The translations under genes were made by a program, and so were the position numbers. From positions 839,166 to 903,165 of the forward strand of contig CM057158.1 of assembly GCA_029962745.1 (NCBI GenBank): a stretch of DNA of 64,000 bases, written 5' to 3'. The DNA is from Echinometra lucunter (lineage: Eukaryota > Echinodermata > Echinoidea > Camarodonta > Echinometridae). The notes beneath the pieces are model-generated. The model was not told the origin of the DNA and did no database searches. It saw only the letters and a program-made list of their open reading frames with translations. Numbering within the stretch: position 1 is the first letter of the stretch; the number at the start of each line of letters is the position of its first letter. Positions 62,783 through 64,000 of this stretch are shown here, piece by piece.

Positions 62783-63489
62783 TTTTTAAGTAAAGAAATA
62801 CTTTATCGTAGACAGATATAATGAACTTTATAAAGAACGGAGAAGTATAGGAATGTATTCAAAAATGTACTTCATCACATGAAATACTGAACACGTAAAA
62901 AGAGGATGAAAATAATAACTGTGTTATCTGCATGAGTATCCGAGTATTACATTTCATCCTGTGCAATTCCCTTTTTTTTTTCTTGTTAAAATGCACGAAG
63001 GACATAAGCGTAAAGGTACTCGAGTGCTGAAAATATCAAAATCAATATAATCAATACATTGTACAATGATCGTAAAGATTTCTTCAGATATAAGGGAGAA
63101 AACCGCCCGGTTTTTTAAAAGCATTTTTAAAAATAAAATGAACGGCGACGCAAAGGATTGCGTTTAAAATGTCTCGCACTCATTTTCAAGTCACAGCAGT
63201 CTTATTTAAGAGAGTGAGCGCAGTAGAGCGAATAAGGAAAATTATTCTACAGACCAGACTTGTAAAGGGGAAAAAAAGAGACCCAATATCGCAATCTTAC
63301 AAGGTGTTACGTACGAAGGAACAGTTCTTTAAGGATAAGGTTGATATTTCGCGGATCTGGTAACTCCGAACTTCCCCTCAACTCTTTGCTAGAAGAACCA
63401 CATGAAGTCTCACATCAAGATTCTCTATCAATCAAGATTCTCTTCACCTACCAATCAAACCTTTCCAAAGGAGCTTAAGTGCTACACAC

Positions 63490-63850
63490 TTGGAATTAAA
63501 GGTTCAATTTTGCACCCTAAATGCGACACTGGCAGCACTTTTTGGGGTGCAATCTTGCACCCTACAAGAAAAAATTGCAAAGACACCCTTTTGTACTTGT
63601 TTGCACCCGAAAATGCTCGTCTGCACCCTTAAAAGGTGCAACTTTGCATCTTTAATGGTGCAGAAATTTTTGCGTTCAAAAAAGTGCAAATTTGCACGTA
63701 CCATCCCTAAAGGGTACAACTCTGCACCCTTAAGGGTGCAAAATGTAACTCAGAGCACCCTTAAAGGTGCAAAATGATTCTTAGGGTGCAAAGTTGTACC
63801 CATAAAGGAGCTCCCAGTGTTGCATTTGAATGGTGCAAAATTGAACCTTT
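63490..63850. repeat. array of TGCACCCTTAAGGGTGCA palindromic units
   Basis: TGCACCCT, AAGGGTGCAAA and AAAGGTGCAA variants recur about every 20-35 bp on both strands. Same motif type flanks the element at 50858 (50830-50848, 51220-51275). Confidence 0.85.
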
Positions 63851-63862
63851 TTTCTTAGTGTG

Positions 63863-64000
63863 TGTAAACTCAATAAAGAAGGAGAAAGCAGCAGGTCCTG
63901 ATAACATCACCCCTGATCGTCTGAATTTTTTTGTCCAGTTGCACGGAGAATTCTTCTAGCTCTCTTCAATCAATAATCATTTCTATTTCGCATATTCCTG
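63863..64000 (+). mobile_element. non-LTR retrotransposon reverse-transcriptase fragment, runs off window
   Basis: NSIKKEKAAGPDNITPDRL is the start of a LINE RT domain (family pattern I..K..KA.GPD.I....L). A shift of frame then gives FCPVARRILLALFNQ and another ISISHIP, as expected for a decayed copy continuing past 64000. Confidence 0.65.

Larger units (their letters stand above)
59225..64000. other. Receptor intron or upstream region; no further exon found
   Basis: I searched the minus strand for the start of the ligand domain and signal peptide and found none. Contents are the elements listed separately plus ATC/TAC microsatellites. Confidence 0.5.

Overview
This is eukaryotic nuclear DNA: AT-rich, intron-rich, packed with microsatellites, homopolymer-G tracts and small inverted-repeat transposons. 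Protein similarity and repeat style (dispersed arrays of a gcgagcgaag-type motif, tRNA-like SINE pieces, many terminal-inverted-repeat elements) suggest a marine invertebrate deuterostome, probably an echinoderm such as a sea urchin. That placement is inference; nothing here fixes the species.

Two genes can be reconstructed exon by exon, both on the minus strand and in tandem. (1) A complete PDCD6/ALG-2 penta-EF-hand gene: five coding exons between 10673 and 4844, 173 residues. (2) The 3' part of a large GABA-B-receptor-like class C GPCR gene: fifteen exons between 59224 and 14916, which join in frame with GT/AG junctions to 701 residues. They cover most of the Venus-flytrap ligand domain, all seven transmembrane helices and a short tail. 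The first exons (signal peptide and start of lobe 1) lie beyond position 64000 or were not recognised.

The rest is introns and intergenic DNA. 1-4843: 3' flank of PDCD6. 5.8-9.7 kb: PDCD6 introns with four or five inverted-repeat elements, one holding a copy of a PDCD6 EF-hand exon piece. 10.7-14.9 kb: intergenic, simple repeats and two MITEs. 15-59 kb: receptor introns with a pentanucleotide array, a 1.1-kb unit in three tandem copies, a 5'-truncated LINE, a 1.6-kb hAT-like element inside a ~165-bp satellite, a perfect 401-bp duplication, and several transposons with clear target-site duplications. 59-64 kb: a perfect 32-bp hairpin, a 129-bp duplication, and a reverse-transcriptase fragment running off the right edge.

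The most unusual signal is a small family of inverted-repeat elements sharing the terminus GGTARGCACT and 9-bp target duplications. One copy (58213-58431) encloses a (TTAGGG)n telomere-like tract and another (50858-51201) encloses a tRNA-like pol III unit. Two unrelated inverted-repeat elements (18905-19597 and 54317-54777) also enclose tRNA-like units. A second theme is arrays of short self-complementary units (TTAACCAAC, TTGACCAAC and TGCACCCTTAA types); for one of them a neighbouring duplicate provides an empty-site comparison.
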